Positions 1-9,023 of a DNA stretch of 64,000 nucleotides are shown here, piece after piece. Source of the DNA: Fictibacillus sp. BK138 (GTDB lineage: Bacteria > Bacillota > Bacilli > Bacillales > Fictibacillaceae); NCBI RefSeq assembly GCF_004216955.1, contig NZ_SGXL01000001.1:1949413-2013412 (forward strand), in the 5' to 3' direction. The position numbers were made by a program, and so were the translations under genes. A model generated the notes under the pieces. That model saw only the letters and a list, made by a program, of their open reading frames with translations. It was not told the origin of the DNA and did no database searches. Within the stretch, counting starts at the first letter, position 1. Every line of letters begins with the position of its first letter.

Positions 1-46
1 TTCTATACATATCTTTTAATTTCATAAGAAATCAAAATATATCTCC

Positions 47-75
47 ATTTTATAGGTGTGCCAATAGCTTGTCAA
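47..75 (-). promoter_or_regulatory. Sigma-A promoter for the gene beyond the left edge
   Basis: Read on the minus strand, TTGACA (75-70) is followed after exactly 17 bases by TAAAAT (52-47). This is a near-consensus vegetative promoter pointing out of the window. In related bacilli the gene after recA is often rny (RNase Y), so this may be its promoter, but that gene is not visible here. The 277 bases left of recA hold only this promoter, a repeat remnant and the recA terminator. Confidence 0.6.
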
Positions 76-192
76 GAGAGTCAATCTTCTATAATAATAG
101 GATGACTTAAAAATAGCAAGGAGCATTATTTGCCTTTATTCGACGAAATTCCGCTTCAAGAAATTAGATTGTTGTCACATTCACTATTGCTT

Positions 193-225
193 TTGGAAGT
201 GGTTGATTCCGCTCCAGTATGCTCG
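193..225 (+). repeat. Remnant of the palindromic intergenic repeat (copy 0)
   Basis: About 33 bases match the left end of the repeat found seven more times in the window: the GAAGTGGTTGATT block, then CCGCTCCAG and ATGCTCG. The rest of the element is missing. It lies about 16 bases past the recA terminator, the same position relative to a terminator as the fuller copies. It is probably a truncated or decayed copy. Confidence 0.65.
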
Positions 226-240
226 TGATGAGAGCAAATA

Positions 241-267
241 CAAAAAGGGCCAGTCAAATGACTGGCC
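241..267 (-). terminator. Intrinsic terminator of recA
   Basis: A perfect 9-bp stem (GGCCAGTCA at 248-256, TGACTGGCC at 259-267) is followed on the minus strand by a T run (the A run at 242-246). It lies 10 bases after the recA stop codon. Confidence 0.9.
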
Positions 268-277
268 GCATTTCTTA

Positions 278-1321
278 CTATTCTGTCAGCTCAAATTCTT
301 CTTCTAAAGCAGGAGCTTCTACTTCTGCTGCTTTTCCTTCTAACTGATAGTAGTTACGGATTTCAGCAACAATCGCTGCCGCAATCTCAGGGTTTTCTTT
401 TAAGAATTGCTTAGAATTTTCACGGCCTTGTCCTAAACGCTCACCTTCATATGAATACCAGGCTCCACTTTTTTGGACAATATCAATCTCTGAACCAATA
501 TCCAAAATTTCTCCTTGATAAGAGATTCCTTCTCCGTACATGATATCAACTTCAGCCGTTCTGAATGGAGGAGCAACCTTGTTTTTCACAACTTTGATCT
601 TTGTTTTGTTTCCGACAACGTCCTGACCCTGTTTAAGCTGTTCTGCTCTTCTCACCTCTAGACGTACTGAAGAATAGAACTTTAGAGCTCTTCCGCCAGG
701 AGTTGTTTCAGGATTACCGAACATAACTCCGACTTTTTCACGGATCTGGTTAATAAATACTGCGATCGTTTTGGACTTATTAATCGCCCCTGAAAGTTTA
801 CGCAATGCTTGAGACATCAATCGGGCTTGGAGACCTACGTGTGAGTCTCCCATTTCCCCTTCAATCTCAGCTTTTGGTACAAGAGCAGCAACTGAGTCAA
901 TGATTAGAATATCAACCGCACCGCTTCGAACAAGTGCTTCAGCGATTTCCAGCGCTTGCTCACCGGTATCAGGCTGTGACAGTAACAATTCATCGATGTT
1001 AACACCAAGTTTTTGTGCATATACAGGATCCAGCGCGTGCTCAGCATCAATAAATGCGGCTTGTCCGCCGTTTCTTTGTACTTCAGCAATGGCATGAAGT
1101 GCAACAGTTGTTTTACCTGAAGATTCCGGACCATAAACTTCGATTATTCTGCCGCGAGGGTAACCGCCGATCCCAAGTGCAATATCTAAGGCAATGGAAC
1201 CACTGGAAACAGTTGAAACTCTCTGATCAGTCTGTTCACCCAGTTTCATAATTGAACCTTTACCAAATTGCTTTTCAATTTGACGCAGAGCCATATCTAA
1301 AGCCGCTTTTCTATCGCTCAT
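278..1321 (-). CDS. recA: RecA recombinase
   Basis: RecA forms ATP-dependent filaments on single-stranded DNA, carries out strand exchange, and stimulates LexA self-cleavage in the SOS response. The 347-residue protein has the usual RecA length, with the Walker A motif GPESSGKT at residues 64-71, the conserved NQIREK motif in the DNA-binding region, and an acidic tail ending in EEEFELTE. I chose the ATG at 1321 because GAGGAG lies 8-9 bases upstream; a TTG directly ahead of it would only add one methionine. A LexA box and a sigma-A promoter lie upstream, and a terminator follows the gene. It is followed to the left by an unseen gene with its own promoter. Confidence 0.98.
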   Translation of the reverse strand: MSDRKAALDMALRQIEKQFGKGSIMKLGEQTDQRVSTVSSGSIALDIALGIGGYPRGRIIEVYGPESSGKTTVALHAIAEVQRNGGQAAFIDAEHALDPVYAQKLGVNIDELLLSQPDTGEQALEIAEALVRSGAVDILIIDSVAALVPKAEIEGEMGDSHVGLQARLMSQALRKLSGAINKSKTIAVFINQIREKVGVMFGNPETTPGGRALKFYSSVRLEVRRAEQLKQGQDVVGNKTKIKVVKNKVAPPFRTAEVDIMYGEGISYQGEILDIGSEIDIVQKSGAWYSYEGERLGQGRENSKQFLKENPEIAAAIVAEIRNYYQLEGKAAEVEAPALEEEFELTE

Positions 1322-1392
1322 CAAAATTCACTCCTCTAATTTGTATCTTCATTTATTTTTGATTCATTAATTCCTTTGTTAACTACTTTTCT

Positions 1393-1421
1393 ATCATATC
1401 TCTTTTTTATCATTTTGCCAA
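1393..1421 (-). promoter_or_regulatory. Sigma-A promoter of recA
   Basis: On the minus strand, TTGGCA (1421-1416) and TATGAT (1398-1393) are separated by 17 bases. The promoter lies between the cinA stop and the recA start, so recA can be transcribed independently of the upstream pgsA-cinA genes. Confidence 0.7.
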
Positions 1422-1429
1422 TCATTTTG

Positions 1430-1443
1430 CGAACATTTATTCG
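1430..1443 (-). promoter_or_regulatory. LexA (DinR) SOS operator upstream of recA
   Basis: Minus-strand sequence CGAATAAATGTTCG matches the Bacillus SOS box consensus CGAAC-N4-GTTYG at all but one position. It lies 8 bases upstream of the -35 element of the recA promoter, as expected for damage-inducible recA in Firmicutes. Confidence 0.75.
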
Positions 1444-1449
1444 ATTTTT

Positions 1450-2691
1450 TTATTGATCTTCTTTGACCAATTGATTTAATAAGTATAAACCATGTTTTAC
1501 TGTTTTTTCACGAATACTCTTCCTTGTTCCTGCAAGTTTTAAAGGAAAGACTTTTGTCTGCTTCGGCCCTGCAACGCCGATAAAAACTGTTCCAGCAGGC
1601 TTTTCTTCTTGCTGTTCTGGTCCTGCGACACCTGTAAAACTGATCCCGTAATCTGTATTGGCTATCTTTTTAATATGTTCAGCCATCCACTCCGCACATT
1701 CTTCACTGACTGCACCGTAGTTTTTTAGTAAAGAATCAGGTACACTTAGCAAATTTCTCTTTAATTCATTGGAATAGGCAATTATACCGCCTTTAAACAC
1801 AGATGACGACCCTGGCTGATCTGTCAAAACCCTTCCGAACAAACCGCCTGTTAAACTTTCTGCGCAGGCAACAGTAGCATTTCTTTTCATCAAAGTATCC
1901 ATTGTCTGTTTTTCCAGTGTATCATTCTCGTACCCGTAAAAGTAAGCAGATGTTCTTCTCACAATCTCTGACTCTGTCTCATCAAGTAGTTTCTTGGCTT
2001 CTTCTTGATCGGTATGTGCAGCAGTCAGACGGATTGTCACTTCATGTTCTGACGCTAATGGAGCTATCGTTGGATTGGTTTGTTTTTCAATCAAATCTTG
2101 AAGCTTTGTTTCAAGAATCGATTCACCTATGCCAAAAAACTTCAAAACACGCGAATATAATCTAGTTTGCACATCCATCTTTGAAAGAAGAAAAGGAACA
2201 GCGTAATTAATGAACATTGGCTTCATTTCACTCGGAGGACCTGGTAGCAATATACAGGTTAGTTCATCTTGAGTAAAGGCCATGCCCGGAGCCATTCCGT
2301 TTTCATTAGGCAATACTTTGGCATCCTTTATTACAAGAGCTTGTTTCTTGTTGTTATCAGTCATTTCCCTGTTTGTTTGTGCAAAATAATTTGTTATGTA
2401 ACGCAGAGAAACTTCATCATGAACCAGTTCTTTATTGAATAATTTCGCAATCGTCTCTTTTGTTAGATCATCCTTTGTCGGTCCCAGACCTCCAGTAAAA
2501 ATAAGAAGGTTCGAACGCGAGCAGGCCGTTTTTACAACAGAAGACAATCTCTTTTCATTATCTCCGGCAACCGTATGATAAAAAACGTTCACCCCTATGT
2601 CAGCCAGGTTCTTGGAAATATATTGAGCATTGGAATTAACGATCTGCCCTAAAAGCAGTTCACTGCCGACAGCAATAATTTCTGCGTTCAT
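1450..2691 (-). CDS. cinA: CinA family protein (competence/damage-inducible; NMN deamidase-type)
   Basis: About 413 residues, usual for Bacillus CinA. The N-terminal half is a MoCF/molybdopterin-binding-like domain (start MNAEIIAVGSELLLGQ, then FTGGLGPTKDD). The C-terminal half is the CinA/PncC domain, recognised by AESLTGG and the GGIIAYSNELKR stretch, which in characterised members deamidates nicotinamide mononucleotide. Family members are co-expressed with recA in competent cells. The ATG at 2691 is preferred over an in-frame GTG at 2700 because the GGGAGA ribosome binding site almost abuts the GTG. It lies between pgsA and recA, as in B. subtilis. Confidence 0.95.
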   Translation of the reverse strand: MNAEIIAVGSELLLGQIVNSNAQYISKNLADIGVNVFYHTVAGDNEKRLSSVVKTACSRSNLLIFTGGLGPTKDDLTKETIAKLFNKELVHDEVSLRYITNYFAQTNREMTDNNKKQALVIKDAKVLPNENGMAPGMAFTQDELTCILLPGPPSEMKPMFINYAVPFLLSKMDVQTRLYSRVLKFFGIGESILETKLQDLIEKQTNPTIAPLASEHEVTIRLTAAHTDQEEAKKLLDETESEIVRRTSAYFYGYENDTLEKQTMDTLMKRNATVACAESLTGGLFGRVLTDQPGSSSVFKGGIIAYSNELKRNLLSVPDSLLKNYGAVSEECAEWMAEHIKKIANTDYGISFTGVAGPEQQEEKPAGTVFIGVAGPKQTKVFPLKLAGTRKSIREKTVKHGLYLLNQLVKEDQ

Positions 2692-2801
2692 CTCAACCAC
2701 TCTCCCTGATTATATCTTCAATTCATTTTACTTCAACTTTGTAAAAGAAAAGATATTATACTAATTATAGCTTGATTTTTAGTTTTCTCTCTTAGTAAGA
2801 A

Positions 2802-2834
2802 TAAAAAAACAGGAGTATTCCTCTCCTGTTTTTC
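2802..2834 (-). terminator. Intrinsic terminator of pgsA
   Basis: A 7-bp stem (ACAGGAG at 2809-2815, CTCCTGT at 2823-2829) is flanked by an A run on one side and a T run on the other, so it could work in both directions. It lies just after the pgsA stop and precedes cinA. Confidence 0.8.
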
Positions 2835-2839
2835 ATGAT

Positions 2840-3418
2840 TTACTTTGATTTTAGTAAAATGTGTTTGCTGTTCAAAAAATATTCCCACCCGGAATATAGA
2901 GTGATTAACGTAGCAAGCCATAAGCTTATTGTTGCAAACGGAAAGCCGATCCATGCAAAAGGTAGATTATGAAGCAACAGAGCGGATATTGCTATAATTT
3001 GTATCCACATTTTCAGTTTCCCCATCTGACCTGCTGCAATAACCTCTCCTTCAGCTGAAGCAACAGCTCGGATACCCGTTACTGCAAATTCCCGGCTGAG
3101 GATAACGATAACCATCCAAGCAGGAGCTGCACCTAGTTCTACTAAACCGATAAGAGCAGCAGACACAAGAAGCTTATCTGCAAGAGGATCTAAAAACTTT
3201 CCTAAGTTTGTTACTAAGTTGTATTTACGTGCATAGTAACCATCTACCCAGTCCGTACTGGATGCAAATATAAAGATCAGAGCGGCTACAAAATGAGTAA
3301 CAGGTAATTTTTCTCCTGCTAACTCCCATGTTCCCCAATCAAATCCGCCTAAAAGTACAATCATAAATAGCGGGATCAAAAAAATTCGAGATATTGTTAT
3401 CTTGTTAGGTAAATTCAA
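2840..3418 (-). CDS. pgsA: CDP-diacylglycerol-glycerol-3-phosphate 3-phosphatidyltransferase
   Basis: This membrane enzyme makes phosphatidylglycerophosphate, the first committed step to phosphatidylglycerol and cardiolipin. The CDP-alcohol phosphotransferase signature is complete: DGYYAR, then G, then FLDPLADK with both aspartates. Several hydrophobic segments run along the 192 residues. A TTG start at 3418 is proposed because GGAGG lies 7 bases upstream of it and would otherwise be inside the coding sequence; the product then begins MNLPNKITISR, matching family members. It follows the rodZ-like gene and ends at a terminator. Confidence 0.95.
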   Translation of the reverse strand: MNLPNKITISRIFLIPLFMIVLLGGFDWGTWELAGEKLPVTHFVAALIFIFASSTDWVDGYYARKYNLVTNLGKFLDPLADKLLVSAALIGLVELGAAPAWMVIVILSREFAVTGIRAVASAEGEVIAAGQMGKLKMWIQIIAISALLLHNLPFAWIGFPFATISLWLATLITLYSGWEYFLNSKHILLKSK

Positions 3419-3456
3419 AACAAATTCCTCCAAAATACGGTCAACGTCTTATTTAA

Positions 3457-4332
3457 TTATTGTGCCTTTTTAATAACAATCTTTTGGTGAACTAAATCTG
3501 CAGGCGGTACAGGATAAGTGAATGGTTCACCATTTATTTTAATAGATGTTACATGAGATGCACCAATATTTAAAGTAACCTCTTTTGCAGAAGTTAAATC
3601 AAAACTTTTTGTTTCTCCTTCTTTAATCTGACTATCAAAATGACTTTTGCCGGTTTCATCCTTAATTCCTACATAACTTGGCCCAGATGCTGTCAGATCA
3701 ATCACGAGCTCATTTCCATCAGACATCTCATATGTTGTTACTTTGCCTGTTGTCTGAATCTTTGTCAATTTTGGTGTTGCCGCTTCTTCTTTCTCAGCTG
3801 GTTCTTCCTTTTTTGTTTCTTCTTTATCAGCTTCTTTTTTTGGCTCTGCTTTCTTTTTTGGTTTGTTATCATCCGCATCTAATTCTACGGATTTTACATC
3901 TTCACCAGGTTTAGCCTGATCATTTCCATCCGGCAGCAAAAATTTCCACACAAAGAAAAGAACTGCAATAATTAAAACTCCGATAAGTAAAATCGGGATT
4001 AACCGCTTTAAAAAAGAATTCTCTTCGTTAACAGATGAGCGTTCTCTTTTTGACCGAGGTTCAAATTCCGTTGTTGTTTCTTTTACTGCCTGCGGGATTT
4101 CATGTGAATACTCATCAAAGATCGTTTCGTAGTTTAATCCTACTGCTTCACAATAATTTTTAATAAAGGCTCTTGCATAAAATGTGCCTGGCAGCACATC
4201 ATAGTTTCCCTCTTCAATCGCAGCTAAATAACGCTTTTGTATTTTTGTCGCTGTTTGAAGTTCTTCTAGTGACATGCCTTTTTCTTCGCGTTTTTCTTTC
4301 AATAGTTTTCCGAGTTCTGTCAACCTTCCCAC
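3457..4332 (-). CDS. ymfM: RodZ-like cell-shape protein (YmfM)
   Basis: The 291-residue protein has an N-terminal Xre-type helix-turn-helix domain (about residues 4-75), a lysine/arginine-rich segment, one transmembrane helix (about 110-133), a Lys/Glu-rich linker (about 150-195) and a C-terminal beta-rich DUF4115-like domain. RodZ proteins link MreB filaments to the cell-wall elongation machinery. The start is unsettled: a GTG at 4332 or a TTG at 4323, both near a G-rich stretch. It lies 9 bases after ymfK and before pgsA, as in B. subtilis. Confidence 0.88.
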   Translation of the reverse strand: MGRLTELGKLLKEKREEKGMSLEELQTATKIQKRYLAAIEEGNYDVLPGTFYARAFIKNYCEAVGLNYETIFDEYSHEIPQAVKETTTEFEPRSKRERSSVNEENSFLKRLIPILLIGVLIIAVLFFVWKFLLPDGNDQAKPGEDVKSVELDADDNKPKKKAEPKKEADKEETKKEEPAEKEEAATPKLTKIQTTGKVTTYEMSDGNELVIDLTASGPSYVGIKDETGKSHFDSQIKEGETKSFDLTSAKEVTLNIGASHVTSIKINGEPFTYPVPPADLVHQKIVIKKAQ

Positions 4333-4341
4333 CCACTTATG

Positions 4342-5118
4342 TCATTCTAGATTTCCAAATCCTGTTGGATCTTCTTTAAGAGCCTCATATGTAATTTCTT
4401 CATCGCGGTGACTTTTTAGCTCGATAATGTAATCAAAGTCATCTAACGTATATTCGGTTTGCTGCACAAAAAGATCAGGGTGTTCTACAACTTTAGCCGC
4501 AGGAAGCCTCATTATTTCACGAATCAGCTGCCAATGCTTATCGTTCATATTTCTTGCAGATACTGCTCCATCGATAATAAAAACATGATCAGAATCATAT
4601 TCATCGTCGGCAAGCATATTTCTGACGGTTTGACGAAGCAAAGTTGATGAAATAAAGACCCATCTTTTATTCGCACATACACTCGAAGCTACTATACTTT
4701 CTGTTTTTCCTACACGAGGCATTCCTCTGACACCGATTAATTTATGTCCTTCAACCTTATATAATTCAGCTAAAAAGTCAACCAATATACCGAGCTCATC
4801 ACGAATAAACCGAAACGTTTTTTTGTCATCCGCATCACGTTCAATATATCGTCCATGTCTGACAGCCAGTCTGTCACGCAGCTTTGGTTTGCGAAATTTG
4901 GTTACTGTAATGTTGTCCATAGAATCCAGTATAGATCTTAACCGGTTAGTTTTCTCTTCATTATCAATAATCAGCAGCATACCACGCCGCTCGTTATCAA
5001 CACCATTGATCGTAATGATGTTAATGCCAAGCATACCTAACAAGGATGATATATCCCCAAGGAGGCCCGGCCGGTTTTTATGTATTTCATACTCTAAATA
5101 CCATTCCTGCTCTCCCAT
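4342..5118 (-). CDS. ymfK: DUF3388 protein YmfK (ACT-like domain plus P-loop)
   Basis: This 258-residue protein has the length and context of B. subtilis YmfK. The first 75 residues look like an ACT regulatory domain (RPGLLGDISSLLGMLGINI). Near residues 134-141 there is a Walker A-like GMPRVGKT, followed by segments consistent with a small P-loop NTPase. No biochemical role is known to me. It is preceded by a GGAGC ribosome binding site and lies between ymfJ and the rodZ-like gene, with a terminator separating ymfJ from what comes before. Confidence 0.85.
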   Translation of the reverse strand: MGEQEWYLEYEIHKNRPGLLGDISSLLGMLGINIITINGVDNERRGMLLIIDNEEKTNRLRSILDSMDNITVTKFRKPKLRDRLAVRHGRYIERDADDKKTFRFIRDELGILVDFLAELYKVEGHKLIGVRGMPRVGKTESIVASSVCANKRWVFISSTLLRQTVRNMLADDEYDSDHVFIIDGAVSARNMNDKHWQLIREIMRLPAAKVVEHPDLFVQQTEYTLDDFDYIIELKSHRDEEITYEALKEDPTGFGNLE

Positions 5119-5205
5119 GCTTCAGCTCCTTATTCTTCAAAATGAAACAAATTTCTACATTTATTCTTGTAATTAATAATAAATGATTTCAATTTATTAT
5201 GAAAG

Positions 5206-5244
5206 AAAAATAAAAGGATGTTAAGAAAAAAATCTTAACATCCT
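5206..5244 (-). terminator. Intrinsic terminator of ymfJ
   Basis: A 12-bp perfect stem (AGGATGTTAAGA at 5215-5226 with its complement at 5233-5244) is followed on the minus strand by a T-rich tract (5214-5206). It lies between ymfK and ymfJ. Read in the direction of transcription it follows ymfJ. Confidence 0.85.
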
Positions 5245-5252
5245 CTCTAAGT

Positions 5253-5510
5253 TTAGCGGCTACCGTCGTTTTGAACAAGCTTGACCATCATGTTAGCAAT
5301 GGCGTGTCTTTCATTTTCATCTGCCACTTTCCAAAGATCGGCTAGAACTTTTTCTTCCTCGTTCTTAGGTTCAACGTGGTTAGCTAAATATCCGCCGATT
5401 TCTGTAGCTAAATTTGAGATCGTATCGTGGTTCATGCCTTCATGCTCAGCATGATTCAATCGTTCTGCCAAGAAATTTTTCCATTGGCCAAAGTTGTCTA
5501 ATACAGACAT
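5253..5510 (-). CDS. ymfJ: DUF3243 protein YmfJ
   Basis: A small acidic 85-residue soluble protein (MSVLDNFGQWKNFLAERL start) that matches the size, sequence style and position of B. subtilis YmfJ. No catalytic motif or membrane segment is visible. The AAGGAGGAG ribosome binding site is strong. It lies between ymfI and ymfK and is followed by its own terminator. The function is unknown. Confidence 0.88.
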   Translation of the reverse strand: MSVLDNFGQWKNFLAERLNHAEHEGMNHDTISNLATEIGGYLANHVEPKNEEEKVLADLWKVADENERHAIANMMVKLVQNDGSR

Positions 5511-5579
5511 GCTGTCTCCTCCTTAAAGGTTTGATACAGCATTAATATCCCTTAGATTGATGTTTTTTATACATAAAAT

Positions 5580-6311
5580 TTATGTAAACCACGATCCATT
5601 TATTGATAAGATGTGTCCTGAAATGTAATCTGCTTTATCGCTTATCAAAAATTCTACCGCATGAGCAACTTCATCAGGTTCTCCAAACCTTCCTGCTGGA
5701 ATATCTGATGCAAGTTCTGCTTTTTCTATTTCTGAAAACTGATCAAGCATAGGTGTAGCAATAACTCCTGGTGATACGCTGTTTACTTGAATGCAGCTCG
5801 GGGCAAGTTCTTTTGATAATGCTTTTACAAAAGCATTTAACCCTCCTTTGGCAGCAGAATAAACCGTTTCACAGGCAGCTCCTACCTCTCCCCAAACCGA
5901 GGAAATCATAATCACTTTTCCTGCTTTATTCCGAACCATTTCAGGAATGACTGATCTTGTAACAGAAATAGCACTTAAAAGGTGCAGCTGCATCGTTTCA
6001 TTTATTGATCGATCCGAAAAATCTGTCAAAAGCCCGTAATGCTGTGCTCCACAGTTATAAATTAATATATCTATAGAACCTGTTATTTGTTTAGATAAGT
6101 TTTCCGGTCCTTCTGGAAGTGACAAGTCTGCAGAAATAATTGCACTTTTTGCTTTATATCGGGTTTCGAGTTCTTCTTGAAGTTTCATCGCCGCATCAGC
6201 GTTCGTATTGTAGTGTATATATATAAAGTAGCCGCGGTTGGCTAGCATCTGGCATATTTTAGATCCAATAGCTCCAGTTGCACCAGTAACGAGCGCAGTT
6301 TTCAAATTCAC
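5580..6311 (-). CDS. ymfI: SDR-family reductase YmfI (EF-P 5-aminopentanone reductase type)
   Basis: A short-chain dehydrogenase of 243 residues with the NAD(P)-binding motif TGATGAIG near the N terminus, the catalytic Ser in MISSVWG and the YSAAK Tyr-Lys pair. It resembles FabG, but FabG genes lie with fatty-acid genes. Here the neighbours are the ymfF-ymfH peptidase-like pair, as in B. subtilis, where YmfI has been reported to complete the 5-aminopentanol modification of EF-P. That assignment rests on family and context. The start is a GTG at 6311; a TTG at 6305 has a better-spaced AGAGGG. Confidence 0.9.
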   Translation of the reverse strand: MNLKTALVTGATGAIGSKICQMLANRGYFIYIHYNTNADAAMKLQEELETRYKAKSAIISADLSLPEGPENLSKQITGSIDILIYNCGAQHYGLLTDFSDRSINETMQLHLLSAISVTRSVIPEMVRNKAGKVIMISSVWGEVGAACETVYSAAKGGLNAFVKALSKELAPSCIQVNSVSPGVIATPMLDQFSEIEKAELASDIPAGRFGEPDEVAHAVEFLISDKADYISGHILSINGSWFT

Positions 6312-6326
6312 AACCCTCTCTGAAAG

Positions 6327-6354
6327 TAAAAAACATCCTTGAATCAGGATGTTT
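6327..6354 (-). terminator. Terminator hairpin between ymfH and ymfI
   Basis: A 9-bp stem (AAACATCCT at 6331-6339, AGGATGTTT at 6346-6354) with T-rich flanks in both orientations lies between the ymfH stop and the ymfI start. It may stop only part of the transcripts, since ymfI otherwise has only about 50 bases ahead of it. Confidence 0.7.
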
Positions 6355-6365
6355 TTTTGATTATA

Positions 6366-7655
6366 TTATGACTTTTTTTTACGAACTTGGCAAACAGTCA
6401 TCGCTTCTTTCTTAAAGTGATTTTGAAGAACTTCTTCAACATCACTTGCTTGCAATGATTCGAATACAGGAATTACATCAAACAGATCCATTTCATTAAA
6501 AGCATATCTTGTGAATTGGTTTGCAATGAACTCAGGAGAATTTAATGATCTTAAAAAGGCACCAATCTTCTTTTTTCGAGCTCTTTCAAATGAATCAGTT
6601 GAGATATTATCCTGTTTAAAAGCTTCAACCATATTCGATACACGTTTAACTAATTCGTCAGGAGACTGAGTATCCCCGCCTAGCATACTAAAGCCGAAAC
6701 CGTTCTCTTCCGTGTAATCAAAAGAAAAAGTCTGATCGATCAATCCTTCTTCGTAAAGCGCTTCGTAATTTGGAGAGCTTTTTCCAAACATCATTTCAAG
6801 TGCCAAGTTTACACAAAGCTCATGACGCATCAATTCTTTTCCTTTACGCTTAGGAGTTGCCTCCTTAAAACCTATATAGCATTTTGGTGTCTGCACAGTC
6901 ATCTCGATTATTTTTTCAGTTTTCGCTACTGCAGGCGGCTCATCTGCAAAAAAACGTTCGATCGGTGCTTTTTCTTTAAAAGATTTTTGTGATTGATTCT
7001 CTTTTACAAAATGAAGAATTTCTTGAGCATTTACTGGGCCTACGACAAACAAGATCATGTTGCTTGGGTGATAAAATGTTTCGTAGCACTCATAGAGAGT
7101 ATCTTTTGTGATTTTAGCGATTGATTTTTCTGTACCTGCAATATCAATCTTTACTGGATGATGATGATACATGTTCTCGATCAGCCCGAAGTACACTCTC
7201 CAGTCTGGATTATCATCGTACATTCGGATTTCCTGGCCGATAATTCCTTTTTCTTTTTCCACTGTTTTCTCTGTAAAGTAGGGCTCTTGAACAAAATCGA
7301 TCAATGTTGTTAAATTCTTTTTTACATCACTCGTTGTTGAAAAAAGGTATGCAGTACGGTTGAATGTCGTAAATGCATTTGCTGATGCTCCTTGTTTGCT
7401 GAAATCCTGAAAGACATCTCCATGTTCTTTTTCAAACAATTTATGCTCTAAAAAGTGTGCGATCCCATCAGGAACTTTAACTTCTTCATTCTTTCCGAGA
7501 GGCTTAAAATGGTTGTCTACAGATCCATAGTGAGTTGTGAAAGTAGCATATGTTTTGTTAAAGCCTTTCTTTTCAAGCACATATACTTTCAAGCCATTTT
7601 CAAGTTCCTCAAAATGCAATGTTTCATCTAGTTGTTCAAATGTTTTCATTCCCAT
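6366..7655 (-). CDS. ymfH: M16-family peptidase-like protein YmfH (EF-P modification-linked)
   Basis: The 429-residue M16 (pitrilysin/insulinase-like) protein carries the inverted zinc-binding motif HFLEH at residues 67-71 and a downstream Glu-rich helix (EKEKGIIGQEI) that normally supplies the third ligand. It overlaps the end of ymfF by 20 bases, suggesting translational coupling, and the pair probably forms a heterodimer, as bacterial M16B proteins do. Current databases label these two proteins as associated with EF-P 5-aminopentanol modification. The direct substrate is unknown to me. Confidence 0.92.
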   Translation of the reverse strand: MGMKTFEQLDETLHFEELENGLKVYVLEKKGFNKTYATFTTHYGSVDNHFKPLGKNEEVKVPDGIAHFLEHKLFEKEHGDVFQDFSKQGASANAFTTFNRTAYLFSTTSDVKKNLTTLIDFVQEPYFTEKTVEKEKGIIGQEIRMYDDNPDWRVYFGLIENMYHHHPVKIDIAGTEKSIAKITKDTLYECYETFYHPSNMILFVVGPVNAQEILHFVKENQSQKSFKEKAPIERFFADEPPAVAKTEKIIEMTVQTPKCYIGFKEATPKRKGKELMRHELCVNLALEMMFGKSSPNYEALYEEGLIDQTFSFDYTEENGFGFSMLGGDTQSPDELVKRVSNMVEAFKQDNISTDSFERARKKKIGAFLRSLNSPEFIANQFTRYAFNEMDLFDVIPVFESLQASDVEEVLQNHFKKEAMTVCQVRKKKS

Positions 7656-8940
7656 TTGTGCCTGCTCCTTTCAAGAAGAAAATGGTATCCAATGTTACCT
7701 TTTTAGCTACACTTACAACATCTTCTTTTGTTACATTCTGTATGCCTTCAATCCATTCTTCAATGGTTCTGTTCGTCCCTGCGACTACATTGTGATAGAG
7801 GACCTCTGATAAACCGATCGGATGATCAATCGTTTCAAGTACCTGGTTATTGATCATTGCTTTTGTCTGTTCAAATTCCGCATCTGTGATGTTTCCGTTC
7901 TTAATTTCTTCATGCTGTTCTTTTATAATCTTTACCGCTTTTTCGTAATTTCCAGTTTCGATTCCGCTCATTACAAACACTGCACCCTTATGGCTTTCAA
8001 ACCTGGAAGCCGCATAATATGCAAGACTCTCTTTTTCTCTAACATTGATAAAGAGCTTTGAATGCGAAAAGCCTCCGTAAACTCCATTGAAAACTTGAAG
8101 TGCAAAATAATCTTCATCGCTGTATGTGGTATATGTCCGATACCCCATATGGAGTTTTCCTTGCTGCACATCTTGTTCTTCGAAGATCTCTTTAACTTCC
8201 GAGATTTTCTTTTCTTCGCGATTTTGCTTGTCAGTTTCAACCGTTTCATTTCGATTTTCTGAAAAACGAAAGTGCTTTTTGACTTTTTCGACCATTTCTT
8301 TTGTTGAAATATCTCCGATTACATATAGGTCTATTCTGTCTTTCATGATGACTTCCTGATAATAATCAAATAATTCCTTTGAAGTGATCGCATCTACTTC
8401 ATTTTCATTACCGTATACATTTAAATGATAAGGTTCTGATTCATACATTTCTTCGAGCAACCTCTTATTTGCATAACGCATCTTATCGTCATAGATGGAT
8501 TCGATCTGCTGTTTTAAGCTGCGCTTCTCTTTTTTTACAATATTTTCTTTAAACACACCATTTTCAAGAGCAGGCGCTAGCAAAACTTGAGAGAGCAAAT
8601 GAAACGCTTTGTCGAGGACAGGTTCAGATTTCGATAAGAACTTCTCATTTGCTACTTCCATACGGATGCTGATTACCTGGTTCTCACCCTTTTTTGAGAG
8701 ATCAGCATTTAAGGTAGCACCATATAGGTCATCCAAAGCACTTCTTAACTCTTTGCTGGATGGAAAATCTTTCGTTCCACTTTGGAGAACATATGACAGC
8801 AATGCTCTTTTTGTAACGTTTTTTTCATTAATTGACTGTTTGATCTGCAGAATAAAAGACGTGGTCTTATACTTCTTTGTTTCTATCGTATGTACGGTTA
8901 TACCATGGAGATCTGTTTTTTCATGGTTTACTATTCCCAT
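7636..8940 (-). CDS. ymfF: M16-family protein YmfF lacking the zinc motif
   Basis: About 434 residues with the two-lobe M16 fold by similarity to YmfF, but no HxxEH motif in the expected region (KRALLSYVLQSG instead), so it is probably the non-catalytic partner of YmfH. I chose the ATG at 8940 because AAAGGGG lies upstream of it. An upstream ATG at 8961 lacks a ribosome binding site, and a perfect TATAAT (8965-8960) overlaps it, although no good -35 accompanies this. The gene follows the nup terminator. Confidence 0.88.
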   Translation of the reverse strand: MGIVNHEKTDLHGITVHTIETKKYKTTSFILQIKQSINEKNVTKRALLSYVLQSGTKDFPSSKELRSALDDLYGATLNADLSKKGENQVISIRMEVANEKFLSKSEPVLDKAFHLLSQVLLAPALENGVFKENIVKKEKRSLKQQIESIYDDKMRYANKRLLEEMYESEPYHLNVYGNENEVDAITSKELFDYYQEVIMKDRIDLYVIGDISTKEMVEKVKKHFRFSENRNETVETDKQNREEKKISEVKEIFEEQDVQQGKLHMGYRTYTTYSDEDYFALQVFNGVYGGFSHSKLFINVREKESLAYYAASRFESHKGAVFVMSGIETGNYEKAVKIIKEQHEEIKNGNITDAEFEQTKAMINNQVLETIDHPIGLSEVLYHNVVAGTNRTIEEWIEGIQNVTKEDVVSVAKKVTLDTIFFLKGAGTNGNENI

Positions 8941-9023
8941 CTGGATAAATGCCCCTTTCATTATAGCCTACATCCTAGTTTACCCATTTTCTATACTCAC
9001 CATGACAATCCTTCTTTCAAAAG

